A stretch of 64,000 nucleotides of DNA, from NCBI GenBank assembly GCA_013001465.1, contig JABDMM010000115.1:19571-83570 (forward strand), written 5' to 3'. Under the pieces are notes generated by a model that was not told the origin of the DNA, did no database searches, and saw nothing but the letters and a program-made list of their open reading frames with translations. This DNA is from Chitinophagales bacterium. Lineage in GTDB: Bacteria > Bacteroidota > Bacteroidia > Chitinophagales > JABDMM01. A program made the position numbers and the translations under genes. Of the stretch, positions 44,218 through 54,248 are shown in pieces (positions within the stretch are counted from its first letter, which is position 1; every line of letters starts with the position of its first letter).

Positions 44218-45113
44218 AGAAGATCGCTTAATGCAGAATCGACATCATTGTAATTAAAAGCAAATCCACTTTTCTCGATCTTCTCAGAAGAACATCTTTG
44301 CGTATCCAGAACCATGGTCGACATCTCCCCCAAAACTAATCTAATAGCAAACCCAGGTGCAGGTAACGCAGCAATAACTTTTCTACTGTTTTGTTTGATT
44401 GACCTTGTAAAAGCTTTATTCGTTACCGGATTTGGAGCAACAGCATTGTAGGTGCCACTTATGCTGTTCTCGATGACAAAAGAAAACATGCTGCTCAGAT
44501 CATCGATATGGATCCAACTATAGTATTGACTTCCATCGCCCAGATAAGAAGCTACCCCAAAGAACGCTTTATTCAGAGTTTCAGGAAGAGCCCCGCCTTC
44601 CTTTGCCAGAACAATACCTAACCTCAATATGATAAGATTGTCACAAACATCCTTGAATTTCAAAGCCTCTTGTTCCCAATCCTCACAGACTTTGGAAAGG
44701 AAGTTGTTACCGGCATTGTCGTTCTCAGTCATCATTTCATCTCCACTATCACCATAATAGCCAATTGCAGATGCACTTACTACCGTCTTAAGGTGTATCT
44801 GTTGGTCTTTAAGATACTCAGCGAGAAATTTTGTCGTTTTAATTCTACTGTCATGAATCTCAAGCTTTCTTTTTTCTGTCCATCTTTCATCCGCGATCCC
44901 AGCACCAGCAAGATTTACAAGAACATCCGTATCCCTAAAAGCAGACTCATCGATCGATCTATTATATGGATCCCATTTGAACCCCTTGGCATCTATACCT
45001 TTAATGCTGCCGCTTCTGCTAAGGAATGCAGGTTTATGACCACGATCATTAAAATGACTGATGAGATGGCGGCCGATCATGCCACTGCCTCCTGAAATCA
45101 AAATGTTTGACAC
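44214..45113 (-). CDS. TIGR01777-type NAD-dependent epimerase
   Basis: [18 protein letters not shown]...[37 protein letters not shown]...[11 protein letters not shown]...[14 protein letters not shown]. Confidence 0.92.
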   Translation of the reverse strand: MSNILISGGSGMIGRHLISHFNDRGHKPAFLSRSGSIKGIDAKGFKWDPYNRSIDESAFRDTDVLVNLAGAGIADERWTEKRKLEIHDSRIKTTKFLAEYLKDQQIHLKTVVSASAIGYYGDSGDEMMTENDNAGNNFLSKVCEDWEQEALKFKDVCDNLIILRLGIVLAKEGGALPETLNKAFFGVASYLGDGSQYYSWIHIDDLSSMFSFVIENSISGTYNAVAPNPVTNKAFTRSIKQNSRKVIAALPAPGFAIRLVLGEMSTMVLDTQRCSSEKIEKSGFAFNYNDVDSALSDLL

Positions 45114-45140
45114 TATTTAAGCTTTTTAAAGATATCTTTG
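45106..45140 (+). promoter_or_regulatory. promoter-like TTTG ... TATCTTTG upstream of first peptide-binding protein
   Basis: TTTG at 45106-45109 and TATCTTTG at 45133-45140 (TAnnTTTG), 22 bp before the ATG at 45163. Confidence 0.5.
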
Positions 45141-45162
45141 CCTACACAAAATCAATAACTCA

Positions 45163-46980
45163 ATGCAAAAGAACAAGATAAATTTAAAGATTGTTTTCGC
45201 TTTTCTGCTTCCATTGTTAATAATGTCATGCACAAAAGATGGCAAGGAAACAGATGGAAAAGCTATAGAATTTAAGAATACTAAGAACGAGGTCATTATT
45301 CACGAATTATCAGATCCTGACAAATTAAATCCAATCACTTCTACTAGTGCAAACGGTACTTACATACAAAACCAAATCTGGTTAAGACTTATAGATATCG
45401 ATCTAAAAAAAGCCGCGATGAGTCCTTCCCTGGCTGTAGCACTTCCTACCGTTACTGCGGTAGAAGAAGGAGAATATGCCGGTGGAATGAAAATAGAATA
45501 TGAGATCAGGCCGGAAGCAAAATGGGATAATGGTACAGATGTTACCGGTCATGATGTTGAGTTTACGATCAAAACCGCTATGAACCCTAAGGTCGATGCA
45601 GAACACTTAAGACCATATTTGGAATTTTTAACCGATATAGAAATCGACAAAGACAATCCGAAAAAATTCATCTTTTGGTGTAAAAACAAATACTTTGATG
45701 CGGTTTTTGGGTCAGGGGGTCAGGCACACATTCTTCCGGAATACCATTACGATCCTGAAAAACTCATGAGAAAAGTTGACCTCAGTGAATTTTCGGATCC
45801 AAAGAGAGTTGAGGAATTAAGATCCGATCCGGACCTAATGAAGTTTGCTCAAGCATTTAATAGCGAAAAGTATCAAAGAGAAAGTGAGTTTATATCAGGA
45901 AGTGGTGCTTATACACTTGAGAAATGGACGACACAACAACGGATAACTCTCGTGAGAAAGGAAAATTGGTGGGGCGATGCGCTTAAAGGTGTTCAGCCGG
46001 TATTTGACGCTGAGCCTAAAAAATTGACATACGAGATCATCAATGACCAAACGACATCTATTACCGCATTGAAAGATCAATCTTTGGATGTAATGAGAGG
46101 AATCAAGGCGAAAGATTATACTGATCTCCAGAAAAACGATAAGGTAAAAAAGATCTATCATTTGTTTGAACCGATGGCATTTGCATACACATACCTTGGA
46201 ATGAATATGAAAAAAGCCGAGTTAGCTGATGTTCGGGTACGTAAAGCGATCGGACATCTGTTGGATAGAGAGCAGATCATCGAGATCGTTCTTTACGGAC
46301 TTGCTGACCCAACTAATGGACCATTTAACCCTGTAAAACCTTATTACAACAAATCACTTACAGGTTTTGATTTTAATGTCGCTAAAGCAAACCAACTCCT
46401 TGACGAAGCTGGATGGGTCGATTCTGACAGTGATGGAATCAGGGATAAAATGATCGAAGGGAAAAAGCACTCACTAAAACTTGTTTATAAATATAATTCC
46501 GGTAATGCGACACGAGAACAGATTGGCTTGTTCCTCCAGGAAACAGCTAAGCAGGCAGGTATAGCGATAGAAGTAGTTTCAAGGGAATGGACAGTATTTA
46601 TCGATGAGACTAAAAAACATGATTTCGAAATATATTGTGGCGGCTGGGTTCAGGATCCAATTTCGGATGACCCAAAACAACTATGGCATACCAATTCATA
46701 CAATGGAGGAAGTAATTATGTTGGATTCGGTAATGCTAAAAGCGATGCTCTTATTGAAAAGATACAGGAAACTATAATTGAGGAGGACAGATATAAGATG
46801 TACATGGAACTACAGCAAATTATCGCTGATGAGACTCCATACATTTTTATTTATTCTCCGAGAAACTTGATATCTATTAGCAAACGATTCGATAATGCCG
46901 AAGCATACATCGCCCGACCAGGATACAATGAAAGGTCGCTAAGGCTAGGTATCTCAGGCAATAAAGCTCTTGCGAATTAG
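45163..46980 (+). CDS. ABC transporter substrate-binding lipoprotein (SBP family 5, peptide/oligopeptide)
   Basis: Lipobox LIMSC; RPEAKWDNGTDVTGHDVEFTIK; RKAIGHLLDREQIIEIVLYGLADPTNGPFNP; FEIYCGGWVQDP. Confidence 0.9.
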   Translation: MQKNKINLKIVFAFLLPLLIMSCTKDGKETDGKAIEFKNTKNEVIIHELSDPDKLNPITSTSANGTYIQNQIWLRLIDIDLKKAAMSPSLAVALPTVTAVEEGEYAGGMKIEYEIRPEAKWDNGTDVTGHDVEFTIKTAMNPKVDAEHLRPYLEFLTDIEIDKDNPKKFIFWCKNKYFDAVFGSGGQAHILPEYHYDPEKLMRKVDLSEFSDPKRVEELRSDPDLMKFAQAFNSEKYQRESEFISGSGAYTLEKWTTQQRITLVRKENWWGDALKGVQPVFDAEPKKLTYEIINDQTTSITALKDQSLDVMRGIKAKDYTDLQKNDKVKKIYHLFEPMAFAYTYLGMNMKKAELADVRVRKAIGHLLDREQIIEIVLYGLADPTNGPFNPVKPYYNKSLTGFDFNVAKANQLLDEAGWVDSDSDGIRDKMIEGKKHSLKLVYKYNSGNATREQIGLFLQETAKQAGIAIEVVSREWTVFIDETKKHDFEIYCGGWVQDPISDDPKQLWHTNSYNGGSNYVGFGNAKSDALIEKIQETIIEEDRYKMYMELQQIIADETPYIFIYSPRNLISISKRFDNAEAYIARPGYNERSLRLGISGNKALAN

Positions 46981-47005
46981 TAGGAGTGGATGCCGATATA
47001 AATAT

Positions 47006-47013
47006 TATATTTG
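47006..47013 (+). promoter_or_regulatory. TATATTTG, possible internal -7 element
   Basis: Exact TAnnTTTG match, 40 bp before the preferred ATG at 47053 of the second binding protein. Confidence 0.4.
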
Positions 47014-47052
47014 CTGAAACTGAATTTAGAAACTTTAAATACTCAAAATCAT

Positions 47053-48858
47053 ATGAAGATTGTTAAGATCACCATGTATTCACTGGCACTATTTATCCTT
47101 GCAGGATGTGGTGGAAATGGAGGTGAAGAAGGCAGCGCTGAAATAAATTCAAAACGTGCAGGGATCAATGAAGTGATCACCTGGGAATCAGCAAATCCCG
47201 ATAAGATAAACCCATTGATCTCAAATTCTGCGAACAGTGGCTATATCGAAAGATATATCTATCAATCGTTGCTGGAGATCCATCCAACAAACTTCGAATA
47301 TCTTCCTACTCTTGCAGCGAAAAGACCTCTTATAGAAGATTATGATGGTTTTGAAGAAGGCGGTCAAAAGATCACCTACGATATCAGACCTGAAGCAAAA
47401 TGGGATAATGGTTCAGATGTGACTGGTCACGATGCGGCTTTCTCATTGAAGGTTCTTAAGAATACCAACGTTGATTGCCAGAATGTAAGGCCATATATGG
47501 AATTCGTAGAGGACATCATTCTCTATGAAGATGATCCTAAAAAATTCACATTGGTATGCAGAGACAAATACTTCATGTCTGAAATTTGGTCTTCACTAAC
47601 GATGTATCCCGAGCACATATTTGATCCAAACAAGGTCATGAGGAACTATACTGTGCCATGGCTAAATGACCCGGCTAATGCAGATAAAATGAAGTCTGAT
47701 GAAGATCTGATCGCTGTAGCAGAATCTATGAATTCTGACGAATATGGCCGTGATCCTGAATTTGTTCAAGGCTCCGGACCTTACAAGCTGCAAGAATTCA
47801 AAACTAATCAACGTGTCATTCTGGTTAAAAAGGAAAATTGGTGGGGAGATCAGTTTACTGATGAGATCGAAACTATGCAAAATTATCCTGATAAGCTCAT
47901 ATTTGAGATCATCACTGAACCAACCACAGCACTTACCGCTTTGAAAGATGAGCAGCTTGATGTAATGCGTGGAGTAAAACACAAGGACTTCTCGATCGAT
48001 CTTCTTGAAAACAAATCTTTCACTAGTTTATATGAATTATACAAGCCGATGGCGTTGCAATACAGTTATATCGGATTGAATATGAAACGTCCTGAGCTTT
48101 CTGACAAAAGAGTTAGAGCTGCTTTGGCACATCTCATGGATATCGATTACATCCTTGAGGTCTTGCTTTATGATCTTGCAGTACCGATCGCAGGCCCGAT
48201 ACATCCTTCTAAACCTTATCTTAATAAGGATTTGGAACCAAGAAAGTACGATCCCGAGCTAGCTAAAAAGTTAATGGATGAAGCTGGTTGGACAGATTCA
48301 GATGGCGATGGAGTGAGAAACAAAATGATCGATGGGCAGAAAACAGATCTAAGCCTTGTTGTAAAATACCCACAAGGTTCCGAAACAGGTGAAAAGATAC
48401 TGTTGATGTTTCAAGAGAACGCAAGAAAGGCCGGAGTCAAGATCGATATGATCTCCAGAGAATGGACAGTATTTCTCGAAGAAAACAAGAAGCATGATTT
48501 TGATATGTACAGCGGTGGCTGGGTTGCTGCTCCAACATTGAGCGATCTTAAACAAATTTGGCACACCGAAAGCTATAATCGTGGTGGAAACTATGTTGGT
48601 TTTGGAAATGCGAGATCAGATGAACTTATTGAGCTCATCCGATACGAACCTGATGAAGCAAAGAGAAATGAATATTATCAGGAAATTCAGGAAATTATTT
48701 ATGATGAAGTTCCTTACATTTTTATGTTCTCGTCTCTTAGCAGAATAGCAATACATAAAAGATTTGAAGCGGAAGCACATGTCAAACGCCCCGGATATTA
48801 TGAAGGGTCATTTGTATTACAACCTAATTTTGGAGTAAGAGCAGTAGCAACGAAATAA
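47053..48858 (+). CDS. second paralogous SBP family 5 substrate-binding lipoprotein
   Basis: ATG at 47053 gives MKIVKITMYSLALFILAGC lipobox; extensively similar to the preceding ORF (IRPEAKWDNGSDVTGHDAAFSLK; DMYSGGWVAAP; SYNRGGNYVGFGNARSDELIE). Confidence 0.9.
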   Translation: MKIVKITMYSLALFILAGCGGNGGEEGSAEINSKRAGINEVITWESANPDKINPLISNSANSGYIERYIYQSLLEIHPTNFEYLPTLAAKRPLIEDYDGFEEGGQKITYDIRPEAKWDNGSDVTGHDAAFSLKVLKNTNVDCQNVRPYMEFVEDIILYEDDPKKFTLVCRDKYFMSEIWSSLTMYPEHIFDPNKVMRNYTVPWLNDPANADKMKSDEDLIAVAESMNSDEYGRDPEFVQGSGPYKLQEFKTNQRVILVKKENWWGDQFTDEIETMQNYPDKLIFEIITEPTTALTALKDEQLDVMRGVKHKDFSIDLLENKSFTSLYELYKPMALQYSYIGLNMKRPELSDKRVRAALAHLMDIDYILEVLLYDLAVPIAGPIHPSKPYLNKDLEPRKYDPELAKKLMDEAGWTDSDGDGVRNKMIDGQKTDLSLVVKYPQGSETGEKILLMFQENARKAGVKIDMISREWTVFLEENKKHDFDMYSGGWVAAPTLSDLKQIWHTESYNRGGNYVGFGNARSDELIELIRYEPDEAKRNEYYQEIQEIIYDEVPYIFMFSSLSRIAIHKRFEAEAHVKRPGYYEGSFVLQPNFGVRAVATK

Positions 48859-48868
48859 ACCGAAGAGT

Positions 48869-50395
48869 ATGTTTACGTATGTTTTAAAGAGAGTACTTTA
48901 CTTCATTCCTACGCTTTTTATCATTTCACTCTTCACTTTCTCGTTGAGTAAAATGGCGCCGGGAGATCCTGTTGAACTAAGACTTCAGGGTGGAATGCAG
49001 GGACAAACTGGTAATCTGGACACAAAGCTTGCAGGTGAAAAAGCTTATTTTGAAATGAGCGATAAGCTTGGCCTTGACAAACCAACATTTTATATAACTC
49101 TCTCCTCAGCAGCTATACCTGATACTCTTTACCGGATTCAAAAGAAAAATGACAGGTCCACGATAAAAAGGCTGATCAGAAAATATGGTAATTGGGATGA
49201 GATCTCAGAATACTACCATGCACTAAAGGATCTCGAAAATGCTACATACACCATCGAGAGAAACCTGGGAAATGCTGAAAACCTGAGACTCATAAGAGAT
49301 AATGCGAATGTGCTTTATCTCACTCATGAAGACCCAAGGATTACACGTCTTATTGCGAGAATGGATACAGCGGTAAAAGTTCCCGTGGATTATGTTGTCG
49401 ATAGTCAAACAGTGACAGATAACAGCATGATAGCACTTAATGATGATATCGAACGTGTTAAAGCAGCTTATGTCGCAGTGAAACAAAATGCCACTCCTGC
49501 AAAAAACTACATTCCGGTTCTGAGCTGGTATGGATTCGACAATCAGTATCATACCTGGCTTTTTGGAGATATCCCATGGTTTGGAAAATCAAAAGATCCT
49601 ACTAAAACCAGCCTTGGTTTTTTTAGAGGTGATTTTGGTGAGTCCTATCTCGATGGAAGACCAGTGAAGTCGATACTTTATGAGGCGATTAAGTACACCA
49701 TGATCCTGAATATTATTTCAGTATTTATCGCATATATCATTTCAATACCGATGGGAGTCGAGACTGCGGTGCAGAAAGACACGACATTTGACAGGATCAG
49801 CACAACAATGTTATTTATACTTTACTCCCTTCCTAGTTTCTGGATCGCTACTTTATGCGTCGTATTTATAACAACACCCGAATATGGGATGGATCTCTTC
49901 CCCACATATGGTGTCAGTTCATCCACATTAGCAGATGATGCCGGCTTTTGGACTAGGTTTAAAGATTCCGCTTACCACTTTATACTTCCTGTTTTCTGTT
50001 TAACTTATGGATCTTTCGCGTTTATCTCAAGACAAATGCGGGGTGGAATGTTAAGTGTGATACGGCAGGACTATATCAGAACTGCTCAAGCCAAAGGACT
50101 AGACAAAGCAAAAGTAGTTTGGAAACATGCTTTCAGAAATTCATTGATCCCAATTATCACACTCTTTGCAAACTTATTTCCATTAATGATCAGTGGATCT
50201 GTGATCATTGAGTATATTTTCAATATTCCAGGTATGGGTCGTGTGAGTTATGAAGCAGTGGTAGCAAGAAACTATCCCGTACTTTATACCGTGTTTATGT
50301 TTTCGGCGATACTGACTATGGTGGGTATACTGGTTTCAGATATCATGTATGCTGTAGTGGATCCAAGAATTTCTTTTAGCAAAAAAACAGGCTGA
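48869..50395 (+). CDS. peptide ABC transporter permease (DppB type) with large periplasmic insertion
   Basis: MFTYVLKRVLYFIPTLFIISLFTFSLSKMAPGDPVELRL; RQMRGGMLSVIRQDYIRTAQAKGLDKAKVVWKHAFRNSLIPIIT (EAA loop). Confidence 0.93.
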   Translation: MFTYVLKRVLYFIPTLFIISLFTFSLSKMAPGDPVELRLQGGMQGQTGNLDTKLAGEKAYFEMSDKLGLDKPTFYITLSSAAIPDTLYRIQKKNDRSTIKRLIRKYGNWDEISEYYHALKDLENATYTIERNLGNAENLRLIRDNANVLYLTHEDPRITRLIARMDTAVKVPVDYVVDSQTVTDNSMIALNDDIERVKAAYVAVKQNATPAKNYIPVLSWYGFDNQYHTWLFGDIPWFGKSKDPTKTSLGFFRGDFGESYLDGRPVKSILYEAIKYTMILNIISVFIAYIISIPMGVETAVQKDTTFDRISTTMLFILYSLPSFWIATLCVVFITTPEYGMDLFPTYGVSSSTLADDAGFWTRFKDSAYHFILPVFCLTYGSFAFISRQMRGGMLSVIRQDYIRTAQAKGLDKAKVVWKHAFRNSLIPIITLFANLFPLMISGSVIIEYIFNIPGMGRVSYEAVVARNYPVLYTVFMFSAILTMVGILVSDIMYAVVDPRISFSKKTG

Positions 50396-51741
50396 TGTCA
50401 ACTGAGATCAAGGAACAAGAAATACAAGATAATGAGATCGTATTGCAGGACCGTGAGGTTTTAAACCAGCAAGATCAAAGTTATTGGGGTATTGTTAAAC
50501 GCCAGTTTAAGAAAAACAGGCTTGCCGTATGGTCGCTCAGAATGGTTTACTTTATCATATTTATTGGACTGTTTGCAGACTTTATAGCTAATGATAAACC
50601 ATTGTACTGCAAATATCAGGGAGAGTCTTATTTTCCGGTAGTAAAAACTTATTTGGTAGACCTGGGTTTAGATAAATGGCCTCGGGAACTGGCAATTGTG
50701 AGTTGGAAAGAAATCGAGCTTGAATCTGCAGTATGGCCACCAATTCCATATTCACCAACTGAGATGGATAAGTATAATGTTCAGTATGTAGGGCCGTTTG
50801 ATGAACAGCGAAGGATAGAGCAGTCGCGATGGCGGCATTGGATGGGAACAGATCAAATAGGCAGGGATGTTCTTGCTGGAATGGTTCATGGGACCAGGAT
50901 TGCTATGATGGTAGGTATTATTGCGATGGCAATTTCATCCATTATCGGTATTTTCTTTGGAGCAATTGCAGGATACTTTGGAGATACAAGATTAAAAGTC
51001 TCCAGGATCAGGCTGGTCCTCAATATCATATTTATATTTCTCGCTTTTTACTATGCTTTCGGAATGAGATCATTTGTTCTAGGCGATGCTATAAACGATT
51101 CGATGGGCTCTTTCGCAGGACAACTCGGAATTAGCGTTCTGCTCTTTTTAGTAATGGGCATAATTCCCAATATCCTTACAATACCACTGAAGAGAATTCC
51201 GTTCTTAGGGAAACAAGTGACAATACCTGCCGATATTATAGTATCCAGGTTGATAGAGATCCTGGTTTCTATACCTCGACTTTTGTTGATCCTGGCTATA
51301 GTAGCTATTGCAAAACCATCGATATTTTTAGTGATGGTCATCATTGGAGTAACATCATGGACAGGGATCGCGAGATTCCTTCGTGGAGAACTTTTGAAAG
51401 TAAGAAGTCTACAATATATCGAAGCAGCGCAATCATTAGGATTCCAGGAAGCACGAATCATCTTCAGACACGCAATTCCGAATTCATTAACATCGGTTTT
51501 GATCGTTATTGCATTTGGAATCGCCGGAGCAATTCTAATCGAAGCAGGGCTTTCATTTCTGGGAATTGGTGTTCAGGCAGATGTGGTAACATGGGGTAAA
51601 TTATTGAACTTATCCCGTCAAGCTCCTGAAGCATGGTGGCTGGCAATATTCCCGGGATTTGCAATCTTCGTGACTGTCACAATTTTTAACCTTCTGGGAG
51701 AAGGTTTGAATGACGCACTGGATCCCAGACTAAAGCAGTAG
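50395..51741 (+). CDS. peptide ABC transporter permease (DppC type)
   Basis: HWMGTDQIGRDVLAGMVHGTRIAMMVG; YIEAAQSLGFQEARIIFRHAIPNSLTSVLIV; GLSFLGIGVQADVVTWGKLLN. Confidence 0.93.
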   Translation: MSTEIKEQEIQDNEIVLQDREVLNQQDQSYWGIVKRQFKKNRLAVWSLRMVYFIIFIGLFADFIANDKPLYCKYQGESYFPVVKTYLVDLGLDKWPRELAIVSWKEIELESAVWPPIPYSPTEMDKYNVQYVGPFDEQRRIEQSRWRHWMGTDQIGRDVLAGMVHGTRIAMMVGIIAMAISSIIGIFFGAIAGYFGDTRLKVSRIRLVLNIIFIFLAFYYAFGMRSFVLGDAINDSMGSFAGQLGISVLLFLVMGIIPNILTIPLKRIPFLGKQVTIPADIIVSRLIEILVSIPRLLLILAIVAIAKPSIFLVMVIIGVTSWTGIARFLRGELLKVRSLQYIEAAQSLGFQEARIIFRHAIPNSLTSVLIVIAFGIAGAILIEAGLSFLGIGVQADVVTWGKLLNLSRQAPEAWWLAIFPGFAIFVTVTIFNLLGEGLNDALDPRLKQ

Positions 51742-51751
51742 ATCCAATACA

Positions 51752-53221
51752 TTGATTAGACTCTTTTTATTATTATCCTTTGTCCTTCTCTTTGGTATAG
51801 ACGTTTGGTCTCAAACTATTACATATTCTACAAAGCAAAAGATCACCAGCAAAACTGCAAGGTTTAGCATCATCGGTAAAAATAATGATGGTATCGTACT
51901 GCGTCGGTATGGAAAAACTACCAATATCCTCGATATCTTTGATGACAATCTTAGTTATAAATACTCTGTACCCATCAATCCAAGAAGGCAAAATGCCTTT
52001 ACGAAAGGAATTCTTCTGAATCAATTCGGTGCCACAACACTTTTTTTAGCTCCCGAGAAGGACTTTATGATCCTTTATGCGAGAGTGCTTAAGCAAAAGT
52101 TTGAAATAGCCGGAAGCACCGAAATTCCTTTGGATACTGTTTTCGACGGGAAAGACAACACCATTCAAAACTACCGATATGTTCTGTCGAAAGACAGATC
52201 AAAAATTCTTCTCTACTGCCCTGTATACAAGGGAAATGAGGCCATTTATATTCAGATGAAAGTCTATACCAGAGACCTGTTGTTACTTCAGAAAAAAAGG
52301 ATCAATATCAAAGAAGATATCAGATCTGAAACTCTTAGTTTTCATCCGGTGATCAAAAATAATGGTGAGGCTGTTTTATACATTATAAACAGTACAAAAG
52401 CAGATAAGACTGCATTCGCAATAAATGATATTCATCAACATCATTTAACATACAATGGGTACATCTACAAAAAATTGAAATTCCAGACTACCGCATTTGG
52501 AAATGTTTCTTTCAAATATGACGAAGAAAACAAGCGGGTCTGTATGGCCGGCTTAGTTTCAGATGGAAACAAAAAATCAAAAAGATCTTCAACCGGGTAC
52601 TTTATAAATTTCATCAATGCGGATTCTTCAAAAATCGAAGTTCAAGAGATAAAAAAGTACCGCAGTGCATTTATGTATGAGTTAACAGGCAAAGACTCTA
52701 CAAAACACAATGGACAGCTTTCGACTTTTGATCTGAAAAAAGTAGTCTTGAGAAAAGATGGTGGTGCCATTATAATTCTTGAATCCTATTTCACGGAAAA
52801 TGACCAGATCAGCTTTCAATCCCGTAATCACCCTTCATTTACAAATTTTCGCACATACAATGTTTTTTACTATAATGATGTAATATGCTATTCATTTAAT
52901 CCTAACGGTAAAGAACAATGGCATTCAATATTACGGAAGAAACAGATCTCAGAAAATGATAATGGAATTTATTCGTCATTTGGTTTACTAACCGAGCAGG
53001 ATGAATTAAATTTTCTTTATCTCGACGAAATATTTTATTCAGCCAATGTCAACTTATATATTCTGGATTCCGATGGTAAACTACGAAGGAAATCATTATT
53101 CAATCAGGGTGATGAAAACATTATGGCTATACCCAGACTAGCAAAACAAATATCAAAGGATGTTATTTTAATCCCGAGCTTGAGAAAAAATATGCTCAGT
53201 ATGGTAAAAATAGAGCTATAA
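51752..53221 (+). CDS. hypothetical secreted protein
   Basis: 489 aa with N-terminal signal (MIRLFLLLSFVLLFGIDVWSQ), probable TTG start; no family recognised. Confidence 0.75.
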   Translation: MIRLFLLLSFVLLFGIDVWSQTITYSTKQKITSKTARFSIIGKNNDGIVLRRYGKTTNILDIFDDNLSYKYSVPINPRRQNAFTKGILLNQFGATTLFLAPEKDFMILYARVLKQKFEIAGSTEIPLDTVFDGKDNTIQNYRYVLSKDRSKILLYCPVYKGNEAIYIQMKVYTRDLLLLQKKRINIKEDIRSETLSFHPVIKNNGEAVLYIINSTKADKTAFAINDIHQHHLTYNGYIYKKLKFQTTAFGNVSFKYDEENKRVCMAGLVSDGNKKSKRSSTGYFINFINADSSKIEVQEIKKYRSAFMYELTGKDSTKHNGQLSTFDLKKVVLRKDGGAIIILESYFTENDQISFQSRNHPSFTNFRTYNVFYYNDVICYSFNPNGKEQWHSILRKKQISENDNGIYSSFGLLTEQDELNFLYLDEIFYSANVNLYILDSDGKLRRKSLFNQGDENIMAIPRLAKQISKDVILIPSLRKNMLSMVKIEL

Positions 53222-53228
53222 TAGGCTT

Positions 53229-54236
53229 ATGTTAACAGCGATCAGAAAAAATGAAACGCTCGCATTATCAATGCTGGTCTTATTGACCATATTGTACAGG
53301 ATTAAATTGTTCTTCCCCTCGCATTCCTTAGAGTTTGCATTCGATGTAGCAGAGCCGCTCAGCAGATTGTTTTATTCCGTCATTATTAATTCAGCGTTAG
53401 ATCTTCAAATTATCCTTGGTGGAGCATCGATCCTACTCACTTTATTGCATGCATTTTGGATGAATCAAATCCTGATCAAGTATAAGTTGTTCGAGAAGGA
53501 AGGATTCTTGCCTTCCATCTTATATGTTTGCTTCATGGGCATGTCACCTGCATTTTTACAATGTACACCCGTCTTGATGGCTTTAACCTTTATGATTCCG
53601 GTGATAGACAAATTGCTTGAAGCATACAACAACGATAGCTGTTTCAAGCTTATCTTCGATTGCGGTTTCCTCGTTGGGCTTGCTTCACTTTTTTATTTCC
53701 CTTCCATTTTTATGATCCTGTTTGTATTCATAAGCCTTGCCCAACTGCGTTCTGTAAATATAAAAGAATGGCTTTCAGTGATCGTTGGATTGATCACCAT
53801 TTATATCTTAGCTTTCACGGTCTTCTTCCTTTTTGAAGAGGATATCTTTAAGTTCAGACCGCTTGGTTCAAACTTTTCTGATATCTTGAAAAGCTTTTTT
53901 GCAGGCTCTGATGGGTCTTTATTGGGAGTGCTTGGAATGGTTATTTTTATTGTAGCTGCAGTCGGTTATACAAGTAGTCAATTAACCGGTACTCTCATTC
54001 AATACCGAAAATTTATTACTATTCTTTTGTTTTTTGCAATTGCTTCTGCGATTTCGATCGTAGTACCAAGCAATAGTCAGTCGGCTCATTTGTTGTTTCT
54101 CATGTTACCTGTATCTATTGGGTTCATCAATGTACTTTCAAAATATTCCCCGGGATACATTTCAGATCTCATCTTCTTCTTCCTACTGGCATTTACACTG
54201 TTTTTACAATATTTCCCGTACTTTTATCAGTCATAA
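53229..54236 (+). CDS. DUF6427-like multi-pass membrane protein
   Basis: 335 aa, many hydrophobic segments; position next to purQ and overall pattern fit DUF6427; family name is tentative. Confidence 0.65.
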   Translation: MLTAIRKNETLALSMLVLLTILYRIKLFFPSHSLEFAFDVAEPLSRLFYSVIINSALDLQIILGGASILLTLLHAFWMNQILIKYKLFEKEGFLPSILYVCFMGMSPAFLQCTPVLMALTFMIPVIDKLLEAYNNDSCFKLIFDCGFLVGLASLFYFPSIFMILFVFISLAQLRSVNIKEWLSVIVGLITIYILAFTVFFLFEEDIFKFRPLGSNFSDILKSFFAGSDGSLLGVLGMVIFIVAAVGYTSSQLTGTLIQYRKFITILLFFAIASAISIVVPSNSQSAHLLFLMLPVSIGFINVLSKYSPGYISDLIFFFLLAFTLFLQYFPYFYQS

Positions 54237-54248
54237 AATTTAAGACGA

